DNA of 64,000 nt. Origin: Sphingomonadales bacterium. GTDB taxonomy: Bacteria; Pseudomonadota; Alphaproteobacteria; Sphingomonadales; Sphingomonadaceae. The stretch lies in NCBI GenBank assembly GCA_016707885.1, contig JADJGU010000002.1:356248-420247 (forward strand), given 5' to 3'. A model generated the notes under the pieces. The model was not told the origin of the DNA and searched no databases. It saw only the letters and a program-made list of their open reading frames with translations. Position numbers and translations under genes: made by a program. Positions within the stretch are counted from its first letter, which is position 1; every line of letters begins with the position of its first letter. Shown here one piece after another: positions 27,958-36,976 of this stretch.

Positions 27958-28318
27958 CCTCGTCGAATTTGAGGTTGCGGGCGGTGTTGCGTGCCGAAAT
28001 TCCCAATGCCCATGTTGCGACTGTAAAGGTTGTTACCACCGCAAGGGTCGCGACTATAGGTCCAAAGTAGCTCGAAACTATCAGCAACAGTCCGAGGATC
28101 AATGCCATCGCCGCACCAGAAAGCGCCAGCAACGACAACAGAGCGAGCAGGCCGGCTTTGCGCATCACGCCGCCGCTATAGCTGAGCCGCGCTTTGGCAT
28201 ACTCGATCTCTGCGGCTGCAAGGCTTCGCACCTCACCAAAAAGCGCTGTCACCTGTTCCGCAGGCGAGGACGCTTCCTGTTCAACAGGTTCGGCGGGGAT
28301 GCTGTCTTTTTCCATCAT
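27941..28318 (-). CDS. Phage holin III-like / YqjE-type membrane protein
   Basis: A 125-residue protein: an acidic N-terminus, a short helix (E-V-R-S-L-A-A-A-E-I-E-Y-A-K-A-R-L) and two membrane helices. This matches the putative phage holin / YqjE family (PF07332), which in most genomes is chromosomal rather than phage-borne. In E. coli, YqjE is encoded with YqjD in a stationary-phase operon. Here the order is the same, which supports an envelope or ribosome-hibernation role by inference. Confidence 0.78.
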   Translation of the reverse strand: MMEKDSIPAEPVEQEASSPAEQVTALFGEVRSLAAAEIEYAKARLSYSGGVMRKAGLLALLSLLALSGAAMALILGLLLIVSSYFGPIVATLAVVTTFTVATWALGISARNTARNLKFDEDERDA

Positions 28319-28368
28319 CCCCGCCTTTAGTCGTCAAGCGGCGTTTCTTGAAGCCGCTTTGTGTGCTT

Positions 28369-28881
28369 TCAGGCGTCGCGGCCTGATTTGACCATCCGCG
28401 CGAGAATAAATCCGATAGCCGCCGCAGCGCCTATCGCCACTGCCGGGCTCTTGCGCACGAATTGACGTGCATCTTCGACAATATCTTCGACCTGCTTGGC
28501 GTCCATCTTGTCAGCAAAACCGTCAACTGCGTCGGCAGCCTTGCGGGCATATTCGCCATATTGAGCGCCGACTTTCTCATCGATGGTTTCCGCACTGTCG
28601 CGCAGGATTTTGCCGAACCCGCCCAGAGCTTCAGATGCACGCTCCTTGCCGCGGTCTGCTGCGTCCTTGGCTTGCTGGCCGGCCTTTTCCTTGAAGTTCG
28701 AAAATTCGTCTTTCATGGTGGCTTTAGCCTCCGTTTGAACCTTGCCCGGATCGGGCTTTACTTTTGCGACGCCATTTTTTGGTGCGGCTTTGGCCTTCGC
28801 GGTTGATGCTGTTGTAGCCTTCTTGGCTGCCGGTTTGGCAGCGGCTTTCGGCTTGGCTGCGGGTTTCTTTTCAGTTGCCAT
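28369..28881 (-). CDS. ElaB/YqjD-like membrane-anchored protein with Lys/Ala-rich tail
   Basis: A 170-residue protein. The first 60 residues are an Ala-Lys-Pro-rich basic tail resembling histone-H1-like repeats. The middle is a helical region, and the C-terminal segment R-K-S-P-A-V-A-I-G-A-A-A-A-I-G-F-I-L-A-R is the typical membrane anchor of the ElaB/YqjD/DUF883 family. E. coli YqjD binds ribosomes at the membrane in stationary phase. The ATG at 28881 has a perfect AAGGAGG site; the upstream extension is rejected. First gene of the cluster running to 27128. Confidence 0.8.
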   Translation of the reverse strand: MATEKKPAAKPKAAAKPAAKKATTASTAKAKAAPKNGVAKVKPDPGKVQTEAKATMKDEFSNFKEKAGQQAKDAADRGKERASEALGGFGKILRDSAETIDEKVGAQYGEYARKAADAVDGFADKMDAKQVEDIVEDARQFVRKSPAVAIGAAAAIGFILARMVKSGRDA

Positions 28882-29066
28882 AGTCAATCCTCCTTTCAGG
28901 ACCGTTTGCACCCATATTTGCATTACAGGTGCCTTATTCAACTAGGACAGTGAAAATTTCAATGATTTTGCAAGTCTGACATTCGAATGAACGGGGTCGG
29001 GCAATTGCATATGGGCGGCGATGGCGATAGAGGCGCTGCGTCATTCACTCTCCCGGAGCATCCTTC

Positions 29067-30341
29067 ATGACCGCCATTCTCGATATCCACGCCCGCGAAA
29101 TCCTCGATAGCCGCGGAAACCCGACCGTCGAAGTCGACGTTTTGTTGGAGGATGGCAGTTTTGGTCGGGCAGCGGCTCCGTCGGGCGCTTCGACAGGAGC
29201 CCATGAAGCCGTTGAAAAGCGTGATGGCGATAAAGGTCGCTATCTGGGCAAGGGCGTGCGTCAGGCGGTCGAAGCGGTTGTAAACGAAATCTCGCCGCTG
29301 CTGGCAGATTATGACGCCGAAGATCAGGAAGATATCGACGCAGCGATGCTCGCGCTCGACGGCACTGAAAACAAGTCGCGTCTGGGTGCCAACGCTATAT
29401 TGGGCGTCAGCCTTGCCGTCGCCAAGGCTGCCGCCGATGCGCGCGGCTTGCCGCTCTATCGCTATGTTGGCGGCGTCAATGCCAAGGTGCTGCCGGTTCC
29501 GATGATGAACATCATCAACGGCGGTGAGCATGCCGATAACCCGATTGATTTCCAGGAATTCATGATCATGCCTGTCGGCGCCGACAGCCTTGCAGAAGGT
29601 GTGCGCTGGGGTTCTGAAATCTTCCACACCTTGAAAAAGGGCCTGCATGAAAAGGGCTTGGCAACGGCGGTAGGCGATGAGGGCGGGTTTGCACCCAACC
29701 TGTCATCGACCCGTGCCGCGCTCGATTTCATCATGGCTTCGATCGAAAAGGCCGGGTTCAAAGCGGGTGATGAGGTTGTGCTCGCGCTTGACTGCGCTGC
29801 GACCGAATTTTTCAAAAACGGCAATTATGAAATTAGCGGCGAGGGGCTCTCGCTCAATCCGCACACCATGGCGCAATATCTGGCTGACCTCTGCGCCGAC
29901 TATCCGATCAAGTCGATCGAGGATGGCATGGCCGAGGATGATTTTGAAGGCTGGAAAGCCGTGACCGACCTGATTGGTAACAAGGTGCAACTCGTCGGCG
30001 ACGATTTGTTCGTGACCAATCCCAAGCGCCTCGCGATGGGTATCGAAATGGGTCTCGCCAATTCGCTGCTGGTGAAGGTCAATCAGATCGGCACATTGTC
30101 CGAAACGATGGCGGCCGTTTCGATGGCGCACCGTGCCTCTTATACAGCAGTAATGTCGCACCGGTCTGGTGAGACCGAGGACACGACGATTGCCGACCTG
30201 GCGGTTGCGACCAATTGCGGTCAGATCAAAACCGGCAGCCTTGCCCGTTCGGATCGCCTTGCCAAGTATAACCAGCTTATCCGTATTGAGGAAGAGCTGG
30301 GTGCCAGCGCAATTTATGCGGGGCGTTCGATTTTCCGGTGA
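29067..30341 (+). CDS. eno: Enolase
   Basis: Glycolytic enzyme converting 2-phosphoglycerate to phosphoenolpyruvate. The 424-residue sequence is full length and clear: N-terminal A-R-E-I-L-D-S-R-G-N-P-T-V-E, the loop S-G-A-S-T-G-A-H-E-A, the metal-site regions V-G-D-E-G-G-F-A-P and S-I-E-D-G-M-A-E-D-D, the catalytic lysine in K-V-N-Q-I-G-T-L-S-E and the signature S-H-R-S-G-E-T-E-D. It heads a same-strand series ftsB-pdhA-pdhB, a common alphaproteobacterial arrangement. Confidence 0.99.
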   Translation: MTAILDIHAREILDSRGNPTVEVDVLLEDGSFGRAAAPSGASTGAHEAVEKRDGDKGRYLGKGVRQAVEAVVNEISPLLADYDAEDQEDIDAAMLALDGTENKSRLGANAILGVSLAVAKAAADARGLPLYRYVGGVNAKVLPVPMMNIINGGEHADNPIDFQEFMIMPVGADSLAEGVRWGSEIFHTLKKGLHEKGLATAVGDEGGFAPNLSSTRAALDFIMASIEKAGFKAGDEVVLALDCAATEFFKNGNYEISGEGLSLNPHTMAQYLADLCADYPIKSIEDGMAEDDFEGWKAVTDLIGNKVQLVGDDLFVTNPKRLAMGIEMGLANSLLVKVNQIGTLSETMAAVSMAHRASYTAVMSHRSGETEDTTIADLAVATNCGQIKTGSLARSDRLAKYNQLIRIEEELGASAIYAGRSIFR

Positions 30342-30376
30342 TTGCGTGCATTGACGCCATGATGATATAGTCGAGC

Positions 30377-30703
30377 ATGGCCAAAGCAAAGCGAAAGACG
30401 AATCCGGAAGAGTTCAAGGCAAAGCTGGTTACGGCAGCGGCGCTAGTCGCCTTATTGCTGATCGCCTCTTACGCGCTGCTGGGGCCAACCGGAATTATCG
30501 CTTGGGCCGATTACAAGCAGTCTTTGAATGAGCGTAGCAAGGAACTGGCGAAGCTTGAGAAAGAGCGTGATGCACTGCGCAATCGCCAGCGACTGCTCGA
30601 CCGCGACAATGTCGATCCTGACCTTGCAGGCGAGCTGATGCGCAAGGAGTTGAATGTCGTCGCTCCCGACGAAATTGTTATCCCGTTGAAGGATAATGAA
30701 TAG
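30377..30703 (+). CDS. ftsB: Septum formation initiator FtsB/DivIC-like protein
   Basis: A 108-residue bitopic membrane protein: short basic cytoplasmic tail, one membrane helix (about residues 18-36), then a leucine-zipper-like periplasmic coiled coil (L-N-E-R-S-K-E-L-A-K-L-E-K-E-R-D-A-L). This is the layout of FtsB, which with FtsL and FtsQ regulates septal wall synthesis. Position directly after eno is conserved in many bacteria and supports the call. Confidence 0.87.
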   Translation: MAKAKRKTNPEEFKAKLVTAAALVALLLIASYALLGPTGIIAWADYKQSLNERSKELAKLEKERDALRNRQRLLDRDNVDPDLAGELMRKELNVVAPDEIVIPLKDNE

Positions 30704-30807
30704 CTATGTCATGCAAGGCTTTCGCATAAAAGCTCTTCCATCGGGGCGCACGAATCTTTAGGCGCTTTCCCTAACGTCAAACTAAATGCCCGTGAGAGGA
30801 CGACGCA

Positions 30808-31878
30808 TTGGCAAAATCCCCAGCGACCAAGCCTGCAAAGGCCAAAGCTCCTTCGGCTTCCGGTGATGCGATTGCGAACCGTGAACGCCCTGATACGCCG
30901 GTTCCGTATAAGGCCAGCAAGGAAGAGCTGCTCGAATTTTATAAACAGATGCTGCTCATCCGTCGATTTGAGGAAAAGGCAGGGCAATTGTACGGCCTCG
31001 GCCTGATTGGCGGTTTCTGCCACCTCTATATCGGGCAGGAAGCGGTCGCAATAGGCCTGCAGTCGGCGCTGACGCCGGGCAAGGATAGCGTGATCACCGG
31101 TTATCGCGACCATGGCCATATGCTGGCTTATGGCATCGATCCGAATATCATCATGGCTGAGTTGACGGGCCGTGCTGCAGGGATCTCGCGTGGCAAGGGC
31201 GGGTCGATGCACATGTTCTCGACCGAGCATAAATTTTATGGCGGTCATGGCATTGTTGGTGCGCAGGTTTCGCTGGGTGCGGGGCTCGCATTTGCGCATA
31301 AATACAACAATGATGGTGGCGTTTGCCTTGCCTATTTTGGCGATGGTGCTGCCAATCAGGGGCAGGTTTATGAGAGCTTCAACATGGCCGAGCTCTGGAA
31401 ACTGCCGATTATCTTCGTGATCGAAAACAACCAATATGCGATGGGTACCAGCGTCAATCGCGCGTCTGCGGAGGATCAGCTTTATCGCCGTGGCGAAAGC
31501 TTCCGCATTCCGGGTCTGCAGGTTGACGGTATGGACGTGCTGGCCGTTCGCGGAGCTGCCGAAGTAGCGCTCGATTGGGTGCGCAGCGGCAAGGGCCCGA
31601 TCCTGCTTGAAATGAAGACCTACCGCTATCGGGGCCATTCGATGTCCGACCCCGCCAAATATCGCAGCCGTGAGGAAGTGCAGTCGGTGCGGGAAAAGTC
31701 TGACCCGATCGACGGTTGCAAGGATGACTTGCTCGCTATGGGCGTCAAAGAGGACGACCTGAAAGCAATCGAAAAGGAAATCCGCGCAATCGTGAACGCG
31801 TCTGCGGAATTTGCCGAACAGGCGCCGGAGCCTGAGCTTTCCGAGCTTTATACTGACGTGCTGGTGGAGAATTACTGA
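30808..31878 (+). CDS. pdhA: Pyruvate dehydrogenase E1 component, alpha subunit
   Basis: The thiamine-diphosphate subunit of the pyruvate dehydrogenase E1 heterotetramer. The ThDP-binding motif runs from G-D-G-A-A-N-Q-G to E-N-N-Q-Y-A-M-G-T (about residues 176-213). Phosphorylation-loop-type text Y-R-G-H-S-M-S-D-P-A-K-Y-R lies near 275. Translation starts at a TTG (30808) with GAGAGGA ahead of it, 356 residues. Its stop overlaps the pdhB start by one base. Confidence 0.96.
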   Translation: MAKSPATKPAKAKAPSASGDAIANRERPDTPVPYKASKEELLEFYKQMLLIRRFEEKAGQLYGLGLIGGFCHLYIGQEAVAIGLQSALTPGKDSVITGYRDHGHMLAYGIDPNIIMAELTGRAAGISRGKGGSMHMFSTEHKFYGGHGIVGAQVSLGAGLAFAHKYNNDGGVCLAYFGDGAANQGQVYESFNMAELWKLPIIFVIENNQYAMGTSVNRASAEDQLYRRGESFRIPGLQVDGMDVLAVRGAAEVALDWVRSGKGPILLEMKTYRYRGHSMSDPAKYRSREEVQSVREKSDPIDGCKDDLLAMGVKEDDLKAIEKEIRAIVNASAEFAEQAPEPELSELYTDVLVENY

Positions 31879-33224
31879 TGGCAATCGAGCTCAAAATGCC
31901 CGCTTTGTCGCCCACCATGGAAGAGGGCACGCTGGCGAAATGGCTGGTTAAGGAAGGCGATAGCGTGTCGTCGGGCGATATCCTCGCTGAAATCGAAACC
32001 GACAAGGCTACAATGGAATTTGAAGCGGTCGACGAAGGCACCGTTTCCCAGATCCTGGTGGCGGAAGGCACCGATGGCGTGAAGGTTGGCACGGTGATCG
32101 CGTTGATCTCTGGCCACGATGAGGCTGCCGCTCCGACGCCAGCTGCAAAAGCCGAACCGGCGGCCCCTGCTATCGAAGTACCAAAGCCGGTTGTCGCTGC
32201 CCCAAAAACTGCTGCTGACCCTGCCGTTCCCGCTGGTACGGCGATGGCAACGGTCACGGTTCGTGAAGCGTTGCGCGATGCGATGGCAGAGGAAATGCGC
32301 GCTGACGAGCGCATCTTTGTGATGGGCGAAGAAGTCGCGGAATATCAGGGTGCCTATAAAGTCACGCAGGGGCTGCTCGAAGAGTTCGGTCCTCGCCGCG
32401 TCATCGATACCCCGATCACCGAATATGGCTTTGCCGGAATTGGTACCGGTGCCGCTATGGGTGGTCTGCGCCCGATCATCGAGTTCATGACGTTTAACTT
32501 CGCCATGCAGGCGATCGACCATATCATTAACTCGGCCGCCAAAACCAACTATATGTCCGGCGGCCAGATGCGGTGCCCGATTGTGTTTCGTGGCCCTAAC
32601 GGTGCCGCCGCCCGAGTTGGCGCACAACATAGTCAGAATTACGCTCCGTGGTATGCGAGCGTTCCGGGCCTGATTGTTATATCGCCCTATGATGCGGCGG
32701 ACGCCAAAGGGCTTTTGAAAGCAGCCATCCGGTGCGAAGATCCTGTCGTATTTCTTGAAAACGAACTGATGTATGGGCGCAGCTTTGAAGTGCCTGCGAT
32801 TGACGATTATGTTCTGCCCATCGGAAAGGCCCGCATCGTTCGCGACGGCCGCGATGTGACCATCGTGTCTTATTCGATTGGGGTTGGCTTCTCACTCGAT
32901 GCAGCAGAGAAGCTGGCAGCTGATGGCATCGATGCCGAGGTGATCGACTTACGGACAATCCGTCCGCTCGATAAAGCGACCATTCTTGCAAGCCTCGCCA
33001 AAACTAATCGACTGGTTGTTGCCGAAGAAGGCTGGGCGACTTGTTCGATCGGCAGCGAGATTGCGGCAATCTGCATGGAGGAAGGTTTTGACGACCTTGA
33101 TGCTCCTGTTTTACGCATTGCCAACGAAGATGTGCCGATGCCTTACGCAGCCAATCTTGAGCGCGCTGCCTTGATCAACGCCGACAAGATTGTCGGCGGT
33201 GTCAGGAAATTGCTCGGCCGTTAA
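31878..33224 (+). CDS. pdhB: Pyruvate dehydrogenase E1 component, beta subunit with N-terminal lipoyl domain
   Basis: A 448-residue protein. Residues 1-77 form a biotinyl-lipoyl domain with the lipoylated lysine in E-T-D-K-A-T-M-E (near residue 41). A proline/alanine-rich linker (about 80-125) leads to the E1-beta transketolase domain (about 130-448). Fusion of a lipoyl domain to E1 beta is an alphaproteobacterial trait. E2 and E3 genes are not adjacent in this window, so the complex is encoded at more than one place. Confidence 0.96.
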   Translation: MAIELKMPALSPTMEEGTLAKWLVKEGDSVSSGDILAEIETDKATMEFEAVDEGTVSQILVAEGTDGVKVGTVIALISGHDEAAAPTPAAKAEPAAPAIEVPKPVVAAPKTAADPAVPAGTAMATVTVREALRDAMAEEMRADERIFVMGEEVAEYQGAYKVTQGLLEEFGPRRVIDTPITEYGFAGIGTGAAMGGLRPIIEFMTFNFAMQAIDHIINSAAKTNYMSGGQMRCPIVFRGPNGAAARVGAQHSQNYAPWYASVPGLIVISPYDAADAKGLLKAAIRCEDPVVFLENELMYGRSFEVPAIDDYVLPIGKARIVRDGRDVTIVSYSIGVGFSLDAAEKLAADGIDAEVIDLRTIRPLDKATILASLAKTNRLVVAEEGWATCSIGSEIAAICMEEGFDDLDAPVLRIANEDVPMPYAANLERAALINADKIVGGVRKLLGR

Positions 33225-33235
33225 AGTTGCGGGTG

Positions 33236-33260
33236 CGCCGTCAAGTGCAAGTTGACGGCG
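33236..33260. terminator. Hairpin between convergent pdhB and tad genes
   Basis: A perfect 9-base stem (CGCCGTCAA at 33236-33244, TTGACGGCG at 33252-33260, seven-base loop) lies 12 bases after the pdhB stop and covers the last codons of the convergent TadE-like gene. No T-run follows on either strand, so it is a possible bidirectional terminator rather than a classical one. Confidence 0.4.
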
Positions 33261-33966
33261 TGACACCTTCGGCATTGTAGATTTGCGTGAAATCGCGAGA
33301 GTCGCGCACAATCATGGCGGACGTTGCGACAATTTCCTTCTCCACAAGGTTGGAGAAACCGATGTCGAGCATAGGCCGGAAATGATAGTGGATCTCGGCA
33401 AACATCACAGCGCCATATTCAGGAGCAGTCACCTGACGACCGGCCGGACCGATGCCATTGACGTTCACATGCGTACCCGGCTTGCCGTAAAGCGGCTCAT
33501 AATGCGTGCCCGGGCCTGAGCAGCGCTGCCAACGAATGCGGAATTTATTACTGGGATTGGGGTTGGCGACCGGTTCCACACTGGAAAGGAAAATGCGCGC
33601 ATTTCCGCGTGCAACGATCTGGTTGGTGCCGGGATCGAGATAGGGGTGGAACCCGTCGATAGTCAGGCCGCGGCCTTCATGCCGTGCACCGGTGAAAACA
33701 TCGTTGATGTCGATTTCCGACACGCGCTTCGCCGTCAAAAGGCTGTTTGCACCCATGCGCGCGGCGTTATCCGCGACGTGCACGACGATCTGGTTGACCT
33801 GCATCGTTGTCGCCGCATAATTTGCGGTTTCAAGGCCAGCGACCGCCAGTCCCATGAAAAATGGTAACGATATGGCAAATTCGACAAGCGCAAGACCACT
33901 TCGATCACTGCGCAATTCCGCTGCAAAGTTGCGGAATTTTTCTATGTTTTTCCGGGTATCAATCAT
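33241..33966 (-). CDS. TadE/TadG-type pilus assembly pseudopilin-like protein
   Basis: A 241-residue protein starting at the ATG at 33966. Residues 1-22 are polar and basic, then the TadE motif G-L-A-L-V-E-F-A-I-S-L-P-F-F opens a single membrane helix; the rest is periplasmic with three cysteines. TadE-like proteins are minor pseudopilins of the tight-adherence (Flp) pilus. It is the last of three tad-type genes on this strand and overlaps the preceding one by eight bases. Confidence 0.82.
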   Translation of the reverse strand: MIDTRKNIEKFRNFAAELRSDRSGLALVEFAISLPFFMGLAVAGLETANYAATTMQVNQIVVHVADNAARMGANSLLTAKRVSEIDINDVFTGARHEGRGLTIDGFHPYLDPGTNQIVARGNARIFLSSVEPVANPNPSNKFRIRWQRCSGPGTHYEPLYGKPGTHVNVNGIGPAGRQVTAPEYGAVMFAEIHYHFRPMLDIGFSNLVEKEIVATSAMIVRDSRDFTQIYNAEGVTPSTCT

Positions 33967-34585
33967 CGCAGTTTCTCGTCTGTGGGGCAGCATAGGCTGC
34001 TTGCTCGGCATAGGGCTGGTTTGCCAGCACGGTGTTCGCGGCAATGGTGATCTGCTCAGGCAATCCGATCAACTTGGCGAGCGGGAACAAGCGGTCATAA
34101 GTCACCGTAACGGTAACGATTGAAACGTCCTTCGCGCCACCCTGGCCTTCGTCGCCACCGTCTGAGTCCCAGACTTCGTTCAAATTGGCATCGACATAGG
34201 GCTCACCATTGTCGCAAACACCATTGTCATTTGTATCAGTATATTCTTCTTCGTCGGCATTAAATGCGTTGGAAAAATTCCGATAATAGCGACGCTTGAT
34301 TTTGATGTCCTGGGCGGGATCGATGTTCTTATTGAGATTTCGTATCTGCATTTTGATACGGGCGTCGATCGCCTCCTGCTTGGACAAAACGCCACCATCC
34401 TCGAGCGATGAGTCGCGCGCTACTTCCTGAATCGCACCATCGATGACGGTGCGCATATACAGGGTGTGGCCGACATCCATTGTGCCCAGCAACATGGTGA
34501 TGACGGCAGGAGCGATCAAACCGAATTCGGTGACCGATACGCCCGATTGGTCATGAAGCAGCTTTTGCATTTCGAGTTTTTTCAT
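33959..34585 (-). CDS. TadE-family pseudopilin-like protein with Asp/Asn-rich loop
   Basis: A 208-residue protein. The motif G-V-S-V-T-E-F-G-L-I-A-P-A-V (about residues 15-28) is the TadE processing and membrane segment. The periplasmic part contains D-T-N-D-N-G-V-C-D-N-G-E-P-Y-V-D-A-N-L-N, resembling calcium-binding loops. The ATG at 34585 is chosen because the upstream extension overlaps the TadG gene. It sits 11 bases after the TadG stop; the three genes form an operon. Confidence 0.82.
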   Translation of the reverse strand: MKKLEMQKLLHDQSGVSVTEFGLIAPAVITMLLGTMDVGHTLYMRTVIDGAIQEVARDSSLEDGGVLSKQEAIDARIKMQIRNLNKNIDPAQDIKIKRRYYRNFSNAFNADEEEYTDTNDNGVCDNGEPYVDANLNEVWDSDGGDEGQGGAKDVSIVTVTVTYDRLFPLAKLIGLPEQITIAANTVLANQPYAEQAAYAAPQTRNCDD

Positions 34586-34596
34586 CGCAACGGTCC

Positions 34597-36729
34597 TCAC
34601 GTTGTCAGGCGCAGGGCGGCAATTTGCCCGGCGATCTGCTTGAACTGGGTCGTAAGGCTGACGCCCGGCTGATATTGGAAGAATTTGCCCGGCGACGCGC
34701 ATGCCTGCAGTCGCGCGTTGGTCGAACTGTTCACGTCAGAACCATAGGATACGACCCACAAAGTGATGTTCATATTCTTGACTGCCGTGCATAGCGCAGC
34801 AGTCCGCTCGTCCGTTAATGTATTCAATTGTGAAGTTGACGGAGCACCATCGGTCTGCAGTCTGTCGAACCAGGGAACGTTATAGGCTGACAAGGCATCA
34901 GAGTTGGCGTTGGTATCGCCGTCGGTCATGAAGATCATATGCCGCTGCACATTGTCGTTCGTAACAGCATTGTGCGTAGCGAAAATTCCAGTGGGCGACA
35001 TCAGTCGCGCGCCCCACAGCATTCCGATGTCATGGAACGTATAGCCGTCGGTGGTCAGGCCGTTGATATAGGTCTGGAACACGTCCGGATCCCACACCTC
35101 CAAAAGTTTGGAGGGTGATGGGCACGCTGTTGTCGTGGAGCCTGATGTCGGCCGACTGAAGTTCGACGTTGTCGTGACGGGATTGAGCGTCCAGCCGTTC
35201 GAGTCACTGCGTGAATAGACTACGTCCTTCAGGCGCGGACCCCACAATGTGGTCGGATCGGCCGGATTGGGAATCAAGTCGATTGCCATATCCTTTTGCG
35301 CCGAAGACGCCGACGTATCCCAAGTCGTCACATTTTTCTGCGTGGGACGCTCCAGGATGCAACCATCCCAGTTGATCGTCGTGTTGGCGCCGCTCGCGCC
35401 TATTGGAAGCGTCAACGAAGCATTGTAGCTGTTCGTCGCCGTATTTTTTAACGCCGACACATTGACCTCCATGCGGTCGTATGTCCAGTTGTTGAATATC
35501 GTCTTGGGTACCCAAGTCACTGGCCGCGAAGCTGTATATTGCGTAGTTGTGACAGACGAACTCACCTTACGCTGCAGCACGCAGCTTTTGTTTTTGCTCG
35601 GCGTACTGTTCGTCGGTACATACCGATATTCGGTAGATCCACTCGTTTCGGTTTTTTCGTAGTAAGAAGTCGTGGAATTGGCCGGATAGCTTGGGGTGTC
35701 CGTCGACGTTTCATAAGGCCCGTTGACCGTGGGTCCTGTGTTCTGCGTCGGCGGCCAGCTAATGTTGTTACAATTAAGCGGTGCCTTGCTGACCGAAACG
35801 GTTTTCAAATATAATGTGCCGTTAATCGTTATGTTGTTCCCCATATTTTGCCAGCTACCGGTAGTCGGATTGGTGGAAGGAGAACCGCTCTGGGTTAGGG
35901 TGCCTGGTGCGCCCAATGTATAGCTGTTATCGGGATCGACCGTCGTGTTGGCACGGCGGGTCTGATAGAACCACGTGTCGGCCATATATTCTAAAGGTAG
36001 CAGTCGACCGACATTTACGTTGATAGAATAAGGCACAAATCCGAAACGGATCTGCGATGTGTTCGAAGCAGACTCTACCGGTTCAGCGGTTTCGCCGCAT
36101 TGCGAAGCTGTCACATCGGCAATGTTTTTCTGAGTTAGCGTTTCGTAAAAGCACTTTACGGCTTTGCGCAGCTCGGTAATCTTGACAGGGTTCGTTGCCG
36201 ATACCGATTCACTGGAATCAACCGCGCTATCCATCGAACCGGTCGTATCGAGCACGAACATCACGTCAGAATTGGGAATGCGCATTTCTGCGCTGCAACT
36301 GACGCTTATGGTTCGCTCTTCCTGGCCCAGCACTTTCATCAGAGTCATGGGGATGTCGACTGATGCTGTTCCGGTGACTTTGCCGCCGGATTCGGAGAAG
36401 GACTTTGCTAGGCTCTCGGTTCCGTATGCACCGCTTTCGAAGTTGGCAAGAAATGCGGCATTTGCCTGAGCGTTGGCACGGCCGCTATTATCTGCCCAAG
36501 CGCCGCCGGCCATAACCTTGCGTCCCATAAGCGCACCAGCATCGCAAGCAGCCTGAAGGCGCGTTTGCGTCAGATAGATACGGCTCATGTCGACGCTGCC
36601 GCCGACTAGGCCAATAACCGGAATGACAGCCGCTGCCATGATCGCGATGGTATTACCGGCTTCATCTTTACGCAGTCGTGAAAGCACGCCAGCGAGACTT
36701 TTGGTCTCCAGATTCTTCTTCACGGTCAC
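34597..36729 (-). CDS. TadG-like Flp pilus protein with split VWA domain
   Basis: A 710-residue protein with a cytoplasmic tail, one membrane helix near residues 25-45 (I-A-I-M-A-A-A-V-I-P-V-I-G-L), and a periplasmic von Willebrand A domain. The metal-site motif is V-L-D-T-T-G-S-M-D near residue 157. A Thr/Ser/Asn-rich stretch of roughly 300 residues separates this strand from the rest of the VWA fold (F-M-T-D-G-D-T-N-A-N near 604). TadG proteins act in surface attachment by Flp pili. Other tad genes are absent from the window. Confidence 0.85.
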   Translation of the reverse strand: MTVKKNLETKSLAGVLSRLRKDEAGNTIAIMAAAVIPVIGLVGGSVDMSRIYLTQTRLQAACDAGALMGRKVMAGGAWADNSGRANAQANAAFLANFESGAYGTESLAKSFSESGGKVTGTASVDIPMTLMKVLGQEERTISVSCSAEMRIPNSDVMFVLDTTGSMDSAVDSSESVSATNPVKITELRKAVKCFYETLTQKNIADVTASQCGETAEPVESASNTSQIRFGFVPYSINVNVGRLLPLEYMADTWFYQTRRANTTVDPDNSYTLGAPGTLTQSGSPSTNPTTGSWQNMGNNITINGTLYLKTVSVSKAPLNCNNISWPPTQNTGPTVNGPYETSTDTPSYPANSTTSYYEKTETSGSTEYRYVPTNSTPSKNKSCVLQRKVSSSVTTTQYTASRPVTWVPKTIFNNWTYDRMEVNVSALKNTATNSYNASLTLPIGASGANTTINWDGCILERPTQKNVTTWDTSASSAQKDMAIDLIPNPADPTTLWGPRLKDVVYSRSDSNGWTLNPVTTTSNFSRPTSGSTTTACPSPSKLLEVWDPDVFQTYINGLTTDGYTFHDIGMLWGARLMSPTGIFATHNAVTNDNVQRHMIFMTDGDTNANSDALSAYNVPWFDRLQTDGAPSTSQLNTLTDERTAALCTAVKNMNITLWVVSYGSDVNSSTNARLQACASPGKFFQYQPGVSLTTQFKQIAGQIAALRLTT

Positions 36730-36976
36730 TATCCCCTGTCAAATCCAATTGGACTTATCGTGCCGTTTACGGGCACGGGTGTAACCGTCGCTTGAAGAAA
36801 CAGGGTTAGGAACAGGTTAATTTGGCGACGCGTAAAGAATGCTAAGCATTGAAAATTTGTAACTTCTCCTAATTTGAAGCGCCGCCGCGTTAACCTTCCG
36901 GTTCATAGCGACAAATCGTGAAGCAAAATCTTCGCACTTGTGCGGCGTTGCATTTGCGTGTTTTGGAATGCCCGCA

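Noticed and set aside
27941..28318. Holin-like gene as evidence of a second prophage
   Set aside because: This holin family is usually chromosomal (YqjE-type), and the neighbours are not phage genes.
30709..31884. 391-codon minus-strand frame opposite pdhA
   Set aside because: Covers pdhA in antisense; no recognisable domain.
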